57,936 nucleotides of DNA from contig NZ_BCTU01000004.1 in the NCBI RefSeq assembly GCF_001590925.1, positions 1 to 57,936 of the forward strand, given 5' to 3'. Made by a program: the position numbers and the translations under genes. Below are positions 9,165 to 18,294 of the stretch, in pieces. Position 1 is the first letter of the stretch, and each line of letters starts with the position of its first letter. This DNA is from Serratia plymuthica NBRC 102599. Its GTDB lineage: Bacteria; Pseudomonadota; Gammaproteobacteria; Enterobacterales; Enterobacteriaceae. Below the pieces are notes generated by a model, which was given only the letters and a program-made list of their open reading frames with translations, searched no databases and was not told where the DNA came from.

Positions 9165-10016
9165 TCAAAACTCGCCTGTCTTGCGTATTCTTATCCTGAA
9201 GTTTCTTGGTGAGCACCCCATTATTTTTTTGAACTTGGCACAGAAATAAGCGCTGTCAGTGAAATCAGTTTGCTCCGCTATTTCACTGATTTTTAGCTCG
9301 GTAGAAGATAACAGGCGCACGGCTTTCGTAAGTTTCCTCGTTAATAAAAAATCTTGCAGTGTTTGCCCAAAAATGGATTTGAAAGTGCGAGAGAAATAAG
9401 ACACGGACCAATCACAGCGTTTTGCCGCCAGAGATGTTGCAAGTGTATACTCTTGGTTAATATCGATATAACGAATGAGCTCGATAAGCCTGTCGATATG
9501 CTCGGCTGCAATAGTAGATGCGGGACAGTTTATTTTTTGCAGTGTAAACAATAAAAATGTTTTCAACAGCGACAACACCAACTCTTCTGCGTTGTCCTGC
9601 TTCAGGTGCTCCGTAGCCCAACCCAGCAAATTTTCGATCCTGTCTGCTTCGCTCTGAGTGACATAGCCTATCATCGGTTGAATGCGTTGTTCGGGTTGCA
9701 GATTGATGGCGCAGTTTTGCAGCCACTGCACTTCAAACTGAAGTAAGTACCGCAAATGGTCTTGTTGCGGTTCCAACTGCATCTCATGGCACAACAAGGC
9801 AGGGATAAATATCAACGTATTGTTTTTAATCAAATAAGTTTCATTACCGATGGTGAAACTGCCCCTTGCCGCAGGAAACCACATGACCTCATACATTAAG
9901 TGGAAATGCGTTGCGATAGACAGGCCAACAAAGTGGGTGCTGTCATCGCGCCGTAACGTGAATGCCCGCCCCGTGGGGACAGGAATATGTTCATAAATGG
10001 GACCGGCATCACTCAT
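9165..10016 (-). CDS. AraC-family regulator of the GH30 module
   Basis: A second AraC-type protein of 283 residues from ATG 10016; a GTG at 10025 in frame is an alternative. It has an N-terminal cupin-like domain (ATHFHLMYEVMWFPAARGSF) and a C-terminal DNA-binding domain with CDWSVSYFSRTFKSIFG and TDFTDSAYFCAKFKKIMG. It is divergent from the second transporter gene, 142 bases away, so the shared gap should hold its target sites. It is a paralogue of the regulator at 8083-8985. Confidence 0.88.
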   Translation of the reverse strand: MSDAGPIYEHIPVPTGRAFTLRRDDSTHFVGLSIATHFHLMYEVMWFPAARGSFTIGNETYLIKNNTLIFIPALLCHEMQLEPQQDHLRYLLQFEVQWLQNCAINLQPEQRIQPMIGYVTQSEADRIENLLGWATEHLKQDNAEELVLSLLKTFLLFTLQKINCPASTIAAEHIDRLIELIRYIDINQEYTLATSLAAKRCDWSVSYFSRTFKSIFGQTLQDFLLTRKLTKAVRLLSSTELKISEIAEQTDFTDSAYFCAKFKKIMGCSPRNFRIRIRKTGEF

Positions 10017-10158
10017 GGAGTTCACTTTTATTATATAAATATCACTGTTTAATACATATAAATCACAAAAAAAGCAATACTATGACTTCACCCCGGGCTT
10101 ATTGATTTTTCATCAACCACCACCCGTTCGGAGCACAACTTGCCCGAAGGAGACATTA
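10017..10158. promoter_or_regulatory. Divergent control region between AraC regulator and transporter
   Basis: This 142-base gap faces two divergent starts. The part next to the regulator is very AT-rich. A GAAGGAG ribosome binding site at 10145-10151 precedes the transporter ATG at 10159 and decides that start over an upstream in-frame ATG at 10102. I could not identify AraC half-sites with confidence. Confidence 0.5.
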
Positions 10159-11547
10159 ATGTCTGAAATATCTATTTCTATAAAAGAAAAAATAAGCTAT
10201 GGCTTAGGTGATACCGGTTGCAATCTTGTTTGGCAAACGCTGATGTTATTTATGGCTTATTTTTACACTGACGTTTTTGGACTTTCCCCCCTGCATATGG
10301 GAACAATGTTTCTCGCCGTACGCGTTATCGATGCCGTAACCGATGTTATTATGGGTGCAATAGCCGATCGTACGCGCAGCAGATTCGGCCAATTCCGCCC
10401 TTACCTGCTGTGGTTTGCCATTCCATTCGGCGTTTTATGTACTTTGACATTTTATACGCCCGATTTCAGTTATACTGGCAAGCTGGTTTATGCTTACATT
10501 TCTTATACGTTACTTTCTCTCGTTTACACTGCAATCAACGTGCCTTATTGCGCAATGATCAACAATCTGTCGAGAGATCCGCGAGAACGCGTCTCCTTGC
10601 AATCATGGCGTTTTGCGCTGAGTACATTAGGTGGGCTGATCGTATCATTGAGTGCGCTTCCGTTGGTGAAATACCTTGGTCACGGCAACTTGCAACAAGG
10701 TTATTTTTACGCAATGATGGTAATGGGATCGCTAAGTATTATTTTCTTTTACATCTGTTTCGCAAATACTCGGGAACGCTACATTCCACCTGCAGATACT
10801 CAACACCACAGCATTTGGAGTGATTTTCAGGTATTGTGTGCAAACAAGGATTGGCGACTGTTATTTACGCTCAACGTAGTTAATCTTATCGCCGTTATTT
10901 TTAAAGGTGGCTCCGCCCTTTATTATATAAACAGCGTCATGCACAGACCAGACTTGGCGACGCCGTTGCTCACACTCACGCTCATTGCGGGTATCGTGGG
11001 TGCACTATTATCTCCCGTTATTTTCAAAAACACGGATAAAGTACTAGGGTTCAAGCTGGCCATGGCCGCTGAGGCTATTTTATTATGCCTGTTCTACTTT
11101 ATACCACCGTCGCAGACAATGCTGGTTTGCACGATGATTTTTCTGATTAACGTCATTCAACTTGCGGCAACTCCATTGCAGTGGAGCATGCTCTCAGATG
11201 TGATAGATGTAGAGGAACGCGTCAGCGGCCGCCATTTAAGTGGCATCGTTTTTTCCACTAATTTATTTGCAATTAAAATGGGTATTGCTATTGGTGGCGC
11301 ACTGATTGGTTGGTTATTGGCCTGGGGGAATTATATTGGTGGTGCCGTAACACAGGGAAATAACGCTTTACTCATGATTACACTGCTGTTTACGGCCTTG
11401 CCCGGTATTCTGACATTCAGTTTGATCCTGATTATGCATGGGTACTCTCTCAACGATAAAAAATTGACTTTGTTACTCACCCACTCTGTTGTCTCTTTTC
11501 CCGAAAACACGCTGTCTGATAATGCTCACAGGAGAGCTGACATATGA
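10159..11547 (+). CDS. GPH-family sugar/cation symporter, second copy
   Basis: A 462-residue, 12-segment transporter closely similar along its length to the one at 6459-7835 (shared segments KEKISYGLGD, WQTLMLFMAYFYTD, FGQFRPYLLWF, NVPYCAMINNLS). The start at 10159 follows GAAGGAG. It overlaps the GH30 start by four bases, so it forms a two-gene unit that imports the substrate for that hydrolase. Being a diverged duplicate beside a different hydrolase, it probably has a different substrate range. The C-terminal tail after residue 435 is not conserved with the first copy. Confidence 0.9.
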   Translation: MSEISISIKEKISYGLGDTGCNLVWQTLMLFMAYFYTDVFGLSPLHMGTMFLAVRVIDAVTDVIMGAIADRTRSRFGQFRPYLLWFAIPFGVLCTLTFYTPDFSYTGKLVYAYISYTLLSLVYTAINVPYCAMINNLSRDPRERVSLQSWRFALSTLGGLIVSLSALPLVKYLGHGNLQQGYFYAMMVMGSLSIIFFYICFANTRERYIPPADTQHHSIWSDFQVLCANKDWRLLFTLNVVNLIAVIFKGGSALYYINSVMHRPDLATPLLTLTLIAGIVGALLSPVIFKNTDKVLGFKLAMAAEAILLCLFYFIPPSQTMLVCTMIFLINVIQLAATPLQWSMLSDVIDVEERVSGRHLSGIVFSTNLFAIKMGIAIGGALIGWLLAWGNYIGGAVTQGNNALLMITLLFTALPGILTFSLILIMHGYSLNDKKLTLLLTHSVVSFPENTLSDNAHRRADI

Positions 11548-12869
11548 ATATTGAATGGATCACATCATCTGATACGGAACAATGGCAGAAATGCGACCGT
11601 CTTCTAGAAACAATTAAACCCGCTAACCTGCAGCTGTCCAAACTCCGTGGTCGTCAGGTGGAAGGGTTCGGCGGGTGCTTCAATGAACTGGGGATGACAG
11701 CGTTAAATGCTCTGGACGACAAACAGCGGCACGACATCCTGGATAACCTGTTTTCACCAGAGGGTGAATGTCGGCTTACCCTGGGACGCGTACCGATCGG
11801 CGCAAGTGATTATGCCGTATCCTGGTATAGCCTCAATGAACAAGAGGAAGATTACGCCATGGAACACTTTTCCATTGAGCGTGACAAACGTTATTTATTG
11901 CCTTATATAAAAGAGGCACTTGCGCGTCAGCCAAACATGACGCTTTTTGCCTCCCCCTGGAGCCCACCTACCTGGCTGAAAACACATCAAGCCTGTAATT
12001 TTGGCCGTCTTCGCCAGGATGAACGGGCGCAAAAAGCTTACGCATTATATTTTAAAAAATTTATCGAACACTATGAGAACGAAGGTGTGCGCATAGCGCA
12101 GGTACATATTCAAAATGAAGTTGTCGCCGATCAAAAGTTCCCCTCTTGTGTCTGGAGCGGCGAGCAGTTGAAAGAGTTTATAAAAGAGTATCTCGGCCCA
12201 CTTTTTATGCAAGAATCTATAGATAGCGAGATCTGGTTAGGAACCATTAATGCTCCGGAGTTTTTGAAAGAGCCGGGGCAAGACTATGATGACTACGCCA
12301 ACTGTGTACTTTCCGACCCCGAAGCCTACCAATATGTTAGCGGCGTGGGTTATCAGTGGGCCGGTAAGAATGCCATTCAACGCACCGTCATGAGTTACCC
12401 TGAATTACGCTATTACCAAACAGAAAGTGAATGTGGTGATGGAAATAATAGCTGGCAGTACGCGCACTATATTTTTGGTTTGTTCCGACATTACTTAGTC
12501 AATGGTGCCAACGGCTACTTTTACTGGAACATGGTGTTGGCTGAAGGGGGAGAAAGTACCTGGGGTTGGAAGCAAAACACTATGATCTCCATAAATAAAG
12601 AAACAAAATCAGTAAGTTATAATCCTGAGTATAGCGTTATGCGTCACTTTTCTCGATACATTAAGCCAGGTGCCCGGCTAATCCCATTAACAGGTGCGAT
12701 GAGTGGTAACACCGTTGCGTTCGAAAACCCTGATAACTCGGTCATCATCACGATAAATAACCCTTCATTTCATAAACGAGAACTGAGGCTTGCCATTGGG
12801 AAAAGAACCCTTGAGTTTATCCTTCATGAAAACTCAATAAATACATTAATAGTAAAAGATTACCATTAA
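11544..12869 (+). CDS. Glycoside hydrolase family 30 enzyme
   Basis: A 441-residue GH30 protein (glucosylceramidase/beta-glucosidase/beta-xylosidase clan A). The family entry motif EGFGGCFNE is at residues 40-48, the acid/base is Glu192 in HIQNEV and the nucleophile is Glu294 in YYQTESECG. There is a beta-sandwich at the C terminus. No signal peptide is seen, so it works in the cytoplasm on material brought in by the upstream transporter, whose stop it overlaps. GH30 members act on beta-glucosides, beta-xylosides, beta-1,6-glucan or glucuronoxylan; the sequence alone does not choose among them, and lack of export argues against a polymer. Confidence 0.85.
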   Translation: MNIEWITSSDTEQWQKCDRLLETIKPANLQLSKLRGRQVEGFGGCFNELGMTALNALDDKQRHDILDNLFSPEGECRLTLGRVPIGASDYAVSWYSLNEQEEDYAMEHFSIERDKRYLLPYIKEALARQPNMTLFASPWSPPTWLKTHQACNFGRLRQDERAQKAYALYFKKFIEHYENEGVRIAQVHIQNEVVADQKFPSCVWSGEQLKEFIKEYLGPLFMQESIDSEIWLGTINAPEFLKEPGQDYDDYANCVLSDPEAYQYVSGVGYQWAGKNAIQRTVMSYPELRYYQTESECGDGNNSWQYAHYIFGLFRHYLVNGANGYFYWNMVLAEGGESTWGWKQNTMISINKETKSVSYNPEYSVMRHFSRYIKPGARLIPLTGAMSGNTVAFENPDNSVIITINNPSFHKRELRLAIGKRTLEFILHENSINTLIVKDYH

Positions 12870-13775
12870 AAATAATGGCCCTGAAATAATGGGCCTTATC
12901 TCCCCTGTTGCAATACGCCTGTCCTCCCCCGAGCGACGCGGAGAAGCCGGTATCTTCTGGCTGCCGGGGCGGCAGCCCCCTCTTTATGCGATGCGTGGCA
13001 CTATCCGCTATCGCGTGATAATTCCGTCCTATTTAACAGGAGCTATGGGGCAACAACGAGCGCATCACGTGAGTACCGCTCCCGAGGTTTAAAGGCACCT
13101 ATGCCGTTTGAACCTGAGCCGACCTGCCCACCTTGGATAGCGCCTTTTAGCGCTATAGCCTGTTGCAGATATAACATTCCGCACACGCTACCCTGCGTGC
13201 GCCACTTCCCCTGTCACGGCCCTATTTTTTATCAGAAATGTGATACCGAGCAGCAGTAACCTTGGCAATTTCGTGGATTTCAGAGAAAAAATCACTTCCA
13301 TGTTATTTTCAAGCGAAAATTTAGTCAAAAATTGCGGCATAAATCACGCTTTCACGATCACATCGTCGTCACAACCGCCAGCTCCATTGGCTTAAATTTC
13401 TATAATTTTACAAAACACCCATTACACACAACAATCCAGTGGATTGATCATCACAAGTATTGATATCGACCACAAAAACACAATACAGCAGAATATATCA
13501 CTAATTAAATTCCGTATAGCTTTTAATCAAAACAAAAACTCGCCAAAACAAATCAAGGCAAAAGTTAATGCTGAATAACATTTGCAACATGGTTGTTTCA
13601 CAACGCGAACGTTATATGTAACAGAGTATGACAAACGGCTTGCCTCGTTGACAAAGATAGTGAACATTAACCGCCGTCATCCCATCCTATAACAACGCAG
13701 AAGGATGCAGTCCTGCATCACCTTTTGCAATTTCTCGTCTCTACGAGACGGGGCAGTGAAAAATCAGAGGTACCA
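12870..13775. other. Long non-coding leader region before dtpA
   Basis: About 900 bases without a believable gene. After GH30 a short stem (GGCCC / GGGCC at 12877-12895) and a stronger one (GGCTGCC, loop GGGGC, GGCAGCC at 12959-12977, then a C/T-rich run) may end the GH30 transcript. From about 13230 to 13680 the DNA is AT-rich and looks like an extended promoter and regulatory region for dtpA, which in E. coli is under osmotic control by OmpR. I could not pick a convincing -35/-10 pair. An open frame at 12889-13092 lacks codon character. Confidence 0.45.
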
Positions 13776-15296
13776 GTGTCAACTGCAAACAACAACAGCA
13801 AACACCCTGAAGGCGTCAGTCTTAACGCCTTCAAACAACCTAAGGCGTTCTACCTGATCTTCTCGATCGAACTGTGGGAACGTTTCGGTTATTACGGCCT
13901 GCAAGGCATCATGGCGGTTTATCTGGTCAAAATGCTTGGCCTGAGCGAAGCCGACTCCATTACCCTGTTTTCGTCCTTCAGCGCCCTGGTGTATGGCTTC
14001 GTTGCCATCGGCGGCTGGCTAGGGGATAAAGTGCTGGGCTCCAAGCGCGTGATCGTGCTGGGCGCGCTGGTACTGGCCGTCGGTTATGCCATGGTGGCGT
14101 ACTCCGGCCATGAAATCTTCTGGGTCTATCTGGGCATGGCGACCATCGCCGTGGGCAGCGGCCTGTTCAAGGCGAACCCATCCTCCCTGCTGTCGACCTG
14201 CTATGAGAAAGACGACCCGCGTTTGGACGGTGCATTCACCATGTACTATATGTCCGTCAATATCGGTTCTTTCCTGTCGATGCTGGCGACCCCGTGGCTG
14301 GCGGCGAAATATGGCTGGAGCGTCGCGTTCTCACTGAGCGTGGTGGGCATGCTGATCACCCTGGTCAACTTTATGGTGTGCCACAAATGGGTGAAACAAC
14401 ACGGTTCCAAGCCGGACTTTAAACCGCTGCAGGTCAAGAAGCTGTTGATGGTGCTGGTTGGCATCGTGGCGCTGGTTGCCCTGTCAAGCTGGCTGCTGCA
14501 CAACCAGATCATTGCCCGCTGGGCGCTGGCGATTATCTCCCTGGGCATTGTTGTCGTGTTCGCCAAAGAAGCCTTTACGCTGCATGGCGCTGCGCGCCGC
14601 AAGATGATCGTCGCCTTTCTGCTGATGCTGGAAGCGGTAGTGTTCTTCGTGCTGTATGCCCAGATGCCGACCTCGCTGAACTTCTTCGCCATCCATAACG
14701 TTGAGCACAATATCCTCGGCCTGGCGTTTGAACCTGAACAGTATCAGGCGCTGAACCCGTTCTGGATTATGCTGGCCAGCCCGATTCTGGCGGCGTTGTA
14801 TAACAAGATGGGTGACCGTCTGCCGATGCCGCACAAGTTCGCCTTCGGCATGATCCTGTGCTCCGGCGCCTTCCTGGTACTGCCGTGGGGCGCCAGCTTC
14901 GCCAACGAACAGGGTATCGTGTCGGTTAACTGGTTGATCCTGAGCTATGGGCTGCAAAGCATCGGTGAACTGATGATCTCCGGCCTGGGTCTGGCCATGG
15001 TGGCGCAACTGGTACCGCAACGCCTGATGGGCTTTATCATGGGGTCCTGGTTCCTGACCACCGCCGCCGCCGCGCTGATTGCCGGCAAGGTTGCGGGATT
15101 AACCGCCGTACCAAGCGACATCAACGACGCGCACGCTTCGCTGGCTATCTACAGCCACGTGTTTATGCAAATCGGTATCGCCACCGCCGTCATTGCCATT
15201 CTGATGATGCTGACCGCACCGAAGCTGTACCGCATGACGCTGGACACCGCAGAAGACACCGAAAAGAAAGCGCAGGCCGCCGCAGCGGTTAACTGA
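13776..15296 (+). CDS. dtpA: Di-/tripeptide proton symporter DtpA
   Basis: A 506-residue POT/PTR-family inner-membrane transporter that takes up di- and tripeptides with protons. The N-terminal family motif [10 protein letters not shown] (ExxERFxYY) and the segment [17 protein letters not shown] are present. I choose GTG 13776 ([13 protein letters not shown]) because it follows AGAGG at 13766-13770 and the protein then aligns from its first residues with E. coli DtpA as I recall it; the frame is open upstream to 13725. In E. coli dtpA directly follows nth; here the sugar island separates them. A strong terminator follows. Confidence 0.95.
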   Translation: MSTANNNSKHPEGVSLNAFKQPKAFYLIFSIELWERFGYYGLQGIMAVYLVKMLGLSEADSITLFSSFSALVYGFVAIGGWLGDKVLGSKRVIVLGALVLAVGYAMVAYSGHEIFWVYLGMATIAVGSGLFKANPSSLLSTCYEKDDPRLDGAFTMYYMSVNIGSFLSMLATPWLAAKYGWSVAFSLSVVGMLITLVNFMVCHKWVKQHGSKPDFKPLQVKKLLMVLVGIVALVALSSWLLHNQIIARWALAIISLGIVVVFAKEAFTLHGAARRKMIVAFLLMLEAVVFFVLYAQMPTSLNFFAIHNVEHNILGLAFEPEQYQALNPFWIMLASPILAALYNKMGDRLPMPHKFAFGMILCSGAFLVLPWGASFANEQGIVSVNWLILSYGLQSIGELMISGLGLAMVAQLVPQRLMGFIMGSWFLTTAAAALIAGKVAGLTAVPSDINDAHASLAIYSHVFMQIGIATAVIAILMMLTAPKLYRMTLDTAEDTEKKAQAAAAVN

Positions 15297-15313
15297 TAAC
15301 GGCTTCGGACAGA

Positions 15314-15350
15314 CAAAAAACGGGGCGTCTCAACAACGCCCCGTTTTTTA
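15314..15350 (+). terminator. Intrinsic terminator of dtpA
   Basis: A perfect 9-bp GC-rich stem (ACGGGGCGT / ACGCCCCGT at 15320-15344), a 7-base loop and a run of T after it (with A before it). The symmetry means it can also serve leftward transcripts from the convergent peptidase gene. Confidence 0.95.
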
Positions 15351-15367
15351 TTTCAACCTCTCTATTC

Positions 15368-17530
15368 TCAGTCTGGCGACTTGCCGTTCAGGGTTGCCCA
15401 CATAAACTCGCTGACCAGCGCGCTGTGGAACGCAGCCTGTTTCTTGTCTGCGGCGGCGCTATGCCCGCCCTCGGTATTCTCATAGAAATAGGCCTGCTGA
15501 TAACCCATTTGCTGCATGCGCGCCGCCATTTTGCGGGCGTGCGACGGATTGACGCGATCGTCGCTGGTGGCGGTGTAAAACAGCACCGGCGGGTAAGGCA
15601 CATCCGCTTTGATATTGTGATAAGGCGAGAAGGTTTTGATGTACGCCCATTCCTCCGCTTTGGCCGGATCGCCATATTCGGCAATCCAGGAAGCGCCGGC
15701 GGAAAGCTGGGTATAACGCAACATGTCCAGCAACGGCACCTCACAAACGATACAGCCGAACAGCTGCGGGTACAGCGTCAACATGTTACCCACCAGCAGC
15801 CCGCCGTTACTGCCGCCACGCGCGCCCAAATGCTGTGACGATGTCACTTTTCGCGCAATCAGATCCTGCGCCACGGCGGCAAAATCCTCATAGGCACGAT
15901 GGCGGTTCTGTTTAAGCGCCGCCTGGTGCCAGGCCGGCCCATATTCCCCGCCGCCGCGGATATTCGCCACCACATACACCCCACCGCGCTCCAGCCAGGC
16001 AGGAGCCTTGCTGCCCATGTAACCCGGCAGCAGCGACACTTCAAAACCGCCATAGCCGTACAGCAGCGTTGGGTTGCTGCCGTCCAGCTTGATATCTTTG
16101 GCCGAAATCTGGAAATACGGCACGCGGGTGCCGTCGCGGGAGGCGACAAAATGCTGGCTGACCTGATAACCGCCGGCGTCAAAGTCCTGCGGCCCCTGCT
16201 TGAGCAGCTCGGCCTCGCCACCGTCGAGATTCCCCAGGTACAGCGAAGTCGGCTGCAGGAACCCGCCAATGGTCAGAAAATAATCGTTGGTTTCATCGTC
16301 AATCCCGCCGGCGGAAATCGTGCTGATGGCGCCCGGCTTGCCGAGCGGCCTGCGCTGCCAGCTTTTCCCCTGCGGCGTCAGCACTTCCAGTCGGTTCACC
16401 ACGTTGTCCATGATGCTGAGGATCAGGTGGTCGCGCGTACCGCTATAACCGCTTAGCGCCGCCTGCGCGGTCGGCGTGAATAACACCGTCAGTTCGCGTT
16501 TTCCCGCCAGATAATCATCGAAATGCGCCGCCAGCAGCGAACCTGAAGGATAGCGCGTCCCCCCCACGTCCCAGTCGCTGCTCGGTTTGATCAATAGCCA
16601 TTCACGGTGCGTGCTGAACTCGGCATCAGCGGGGATATCAATTTTGATTTGCCGATCCTGCTCGCCCAGCACAAAGGTTTCACGGCGATAGAAATCCAGG
16701 CTACGACCCACGTAGCTACGCTCAAACCCCGGAGTGTGGTCATGGTAAGCAAACACCGTCATGTCCTGCGGTTGCGCCTCATACAGCGTCTGGGCGGCGC
16801 TCAGCGGCGTGCCGCGCCGCCAACGTTTGGCGATGCGCGCATAACCGGATTGGGTCATCGAACCTGCGCCAAAGTCGGTGGCGACAAACAGCGTATCCTT
16901 ATCAATCCACGATGCCTGGCTTTTCGCCACCGGCAGCACAAAACCGTTTTTCACAAACGCTTTGCTGACCAGATCGAATTCGCGTATTTCTGTGGCGTCG
17001 CCCCCGTCCGGCGACAGCTCCAGCAGGCAATAACGATACTCCGGCGGTAACGGCACGGAACCCTGGAACACCCAGTCTTTGCCTTCCGCCTTGCCGAGCG
17101 CATCGATATCCAGCACCGTTTCCCAGACCGGGTTGGCCTTGCGGTATTCCTGCAGCGTGGTGCGCCGCCATAGCCCGCGCGGATTGGTTTGATCCTGCCA
17201 GAAGTTGTAGTAGTAATCGCCGCGCTTGGCGACCCACGGAATTTGGCTGTCCTTGTTCAGGATATCCAGCACCTGTTTTTCCACCTGTTGGAAGCCTTTG
17301 CCTTGGGCAAAACGCGCAGCGGTACGCTGGTTTTCCTGCTTCACCCATGCCTGCGCGGCCTTGCCCTGCAGCGCTTCCAGCCACAGGAACTCATCGGTGG
17401 CGCTGGCGCCGCCCTCCGCCGCCATCGCCAGGCGGACACTGTTCGGTAATGAAGTCATCGCGAATACGGCTCCTGCAGTTTGTGCACTGAGTTTAATAAA
17501 CTGGCGTCGATTGCTAACCGGCAAAATCAT
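15368..17530 (-). CDS. Tat-exported prolyl oligopeptidase (S9A family)
   Basis: A 720-residue serine peptidase of the prolyl oligopeptidase/oligopeptidase B family: an N-terminal beta-propeller (about residues 40-450) and a C-terminal alpha/beta-hydrolase domain. The catalytic triad is Ser574 (GGSNGG), an Asp at about 658 (TSDDRVNP) and His690 (EGGHS). The N terminus holds a twin-arginine signal (SNRRQFIKLS, followed by a hydrophobic stretch and AMAA). Export of a folded peptidase to the periplasm would supply small peptides, fitting the neighbouring dtpA. The ATG follows GAAGGAG. Confidence 0.9.
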   Translation of the reverse strand: MILPVSNRRQFIKLSAQTAGAVFAMTSLPNSVRLAMAAEGGASATDEFLWLEALQGKAAQAWVKQENQRTAARFAQGKGFQQVEKQVLDILNKDSQIPWVAKRGDYYYNFWQDQTNPRGLWRRTTLQEYRKANPVWETVLDIDALGKAEGKDWVFQGSVPLPPEYRYCLLELSPDGGDATEIREFDLVSKAFVKNGFVLPVAKSQASWIDKDTLFVATDFGAGSMTQSGYARIAKRWRRGTPLSAAQTLYEAQPQDMTVFAYHDHTPGFERSYVGRSLDFYRRETFVLGEQDRQIKIDIPADAEFSTHREWLLIKPSSDWDVGGTRYPSGSLLAAHFDDYLAGKRELTVLFTPTAQAALSGYSGTRDHLILSIMDNVVNRLEVLTPQGKSWQRRPLGKPGAISTISAGGIDDETNDYFLTIGGFLQPTSLYLGNLDGGEAELLKQGPQDFDAGGYQVSQHFVASRDGTRVPYFQISAKDIKLDGSNPTLLYGYGGFEVSLLPGYMGSKAPAWLERGGVYVVANIRGGGEYGPAWHQAALKQNRHRAYEDFAAVAQDLIARKVTSSQHLGARGGSNGGLLVGNMLTLYPQLFGCIVCEVPLLDMLRYTQLSAGASWIAEYGDPAKAEEWAYIKTFSPYHNIKADVPYPPVLFYTATSDDRVNPSHARKMAARMQQMGYQQAYFYENTEGGHSAAADKKQAAFHSALVSEFMWATLNGKSPD

Positions 17531-17617
17531 GTTCTCCTTCCTGGATAAATAAGACTCATTTTCAACAAGGTAGATCGTTGACGCAGCGGAGTCAAAGCCT
17601 GCGCCCGTGCCGTTGAG

Positions 17618-18181
17618 TCAAAATTTAGGATAGTGGATCAGATCGTGAATGCGCACCGTCTCCTGGCTGGCGTTGCGGTAAGCATGTGGCCGATCGGCCT
17701 GAAAACGCATTGCCTCGCCGCTGGCCAGGCTGTACCACTGACCGTCGACCGCCAGTTCCAACTGGCCGCTGATGACGATCACATGTTCGATGACGCCCGG
17801 TTCGTGCGCCGACGATTCGCTGAGCGCTCCCGGCGCCAGGTCGATAACGAACATGTCGAAACCCAATTGCCTGTCGAACGGAAACAGCGGCACCACCCGC
17901 ATATCGGCGTTGTACTGGTTGAACACCGGCGCATCGCCATAACGGTGCAAGGTAGCCTGCTCTTGCAGCGGCGAGATCTCCAAAAAAGCGGAAAACGCCA
18001 CGTTAAAACCGGTGGCTATTTTCCACAGCGTCGCCACCGTTGGGCTGGATTCGCCGCGTTCTATCTGCCCCAGCATCGCCTTGCTGACGCCGGTATTCTC
18101 AGCCGCCTGAGCCAGGCTCCAGCCGCGCTGCGCACGCAGCGATTTCAATGTTTGCGCCAGATGGCCGGACAGTTCCTGCAT
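17618..18181 (-). CDS. sutR: XRE-cupin regulator, SutR/YdcN-like
   Basis: A 187-residue regulator with an N-terminal XRE helix-turn-helix (RGWSLAQAAENTGVSKAMLGQIERG, residues about 18-42) and a C-terminal cupin domain. It is divergent from a BenE-type transporter, exactly as ydcN (sutR) and ydcO are in E. coli, which is the basis of the name. It probably represses the divergent pair by binding the two palindromes in the gap. The E. coli protein is linked to sulfur utilisation; the ligand here is unknown. Confidence 0.82.
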   Translation of the reverse strand: MQELSGHLAQTLKSLRAQRGWSLAQAAENTGVSKAMLGQIERGESSPTVATLWKIATGFNVAFSAFLEISPLQEQATLHRYGDAPVFNQYNADMRVVPLFPFDRQLGFDMFVIDLAPGALSESSAHEPGVIEHVIVISGQLELAVDGQWYSLASGEAMRFQADRPHAYRNASQETVRIHDLIHYPKF

Positions 18182-18220
18182 GATTCCCCCGTTCTGAATT
18201 CCGGCTGATTATAGCCACTT

Positions 18221-18274
18221 GTGCGCTATAACGCACGATGCTATGCTCATTCATCGCCGTGCGTTATAACGTAC
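18221..18274. promoter_or_regulatory. Twin palindromic operators between sutR and ydcO
   Basis: Two 16-bp near-palindromes, GTGCGCTATAACGCAC at 18221-18236 and GTGCGTTATAACGTAC at 18259-18274, are centred 38 bases apart in the 113-base divergent gap. They match each other at 14 of 16 positions. Their TATAAC cores could double as -10 elements, so bound regulator would block RNA polymerase. They are the evident binding sites for the XRE-cupin protein. Confidence 0.8.
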
Positions 18275-18294
18275 AATTATAGCCGGAGTCTGCC

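Noticed and set aside
12889-13092. A 67-codon frame in the gap before dtpA
   Set aside because: Composition and residues look random, and it overlaps terminator-like hairpins.
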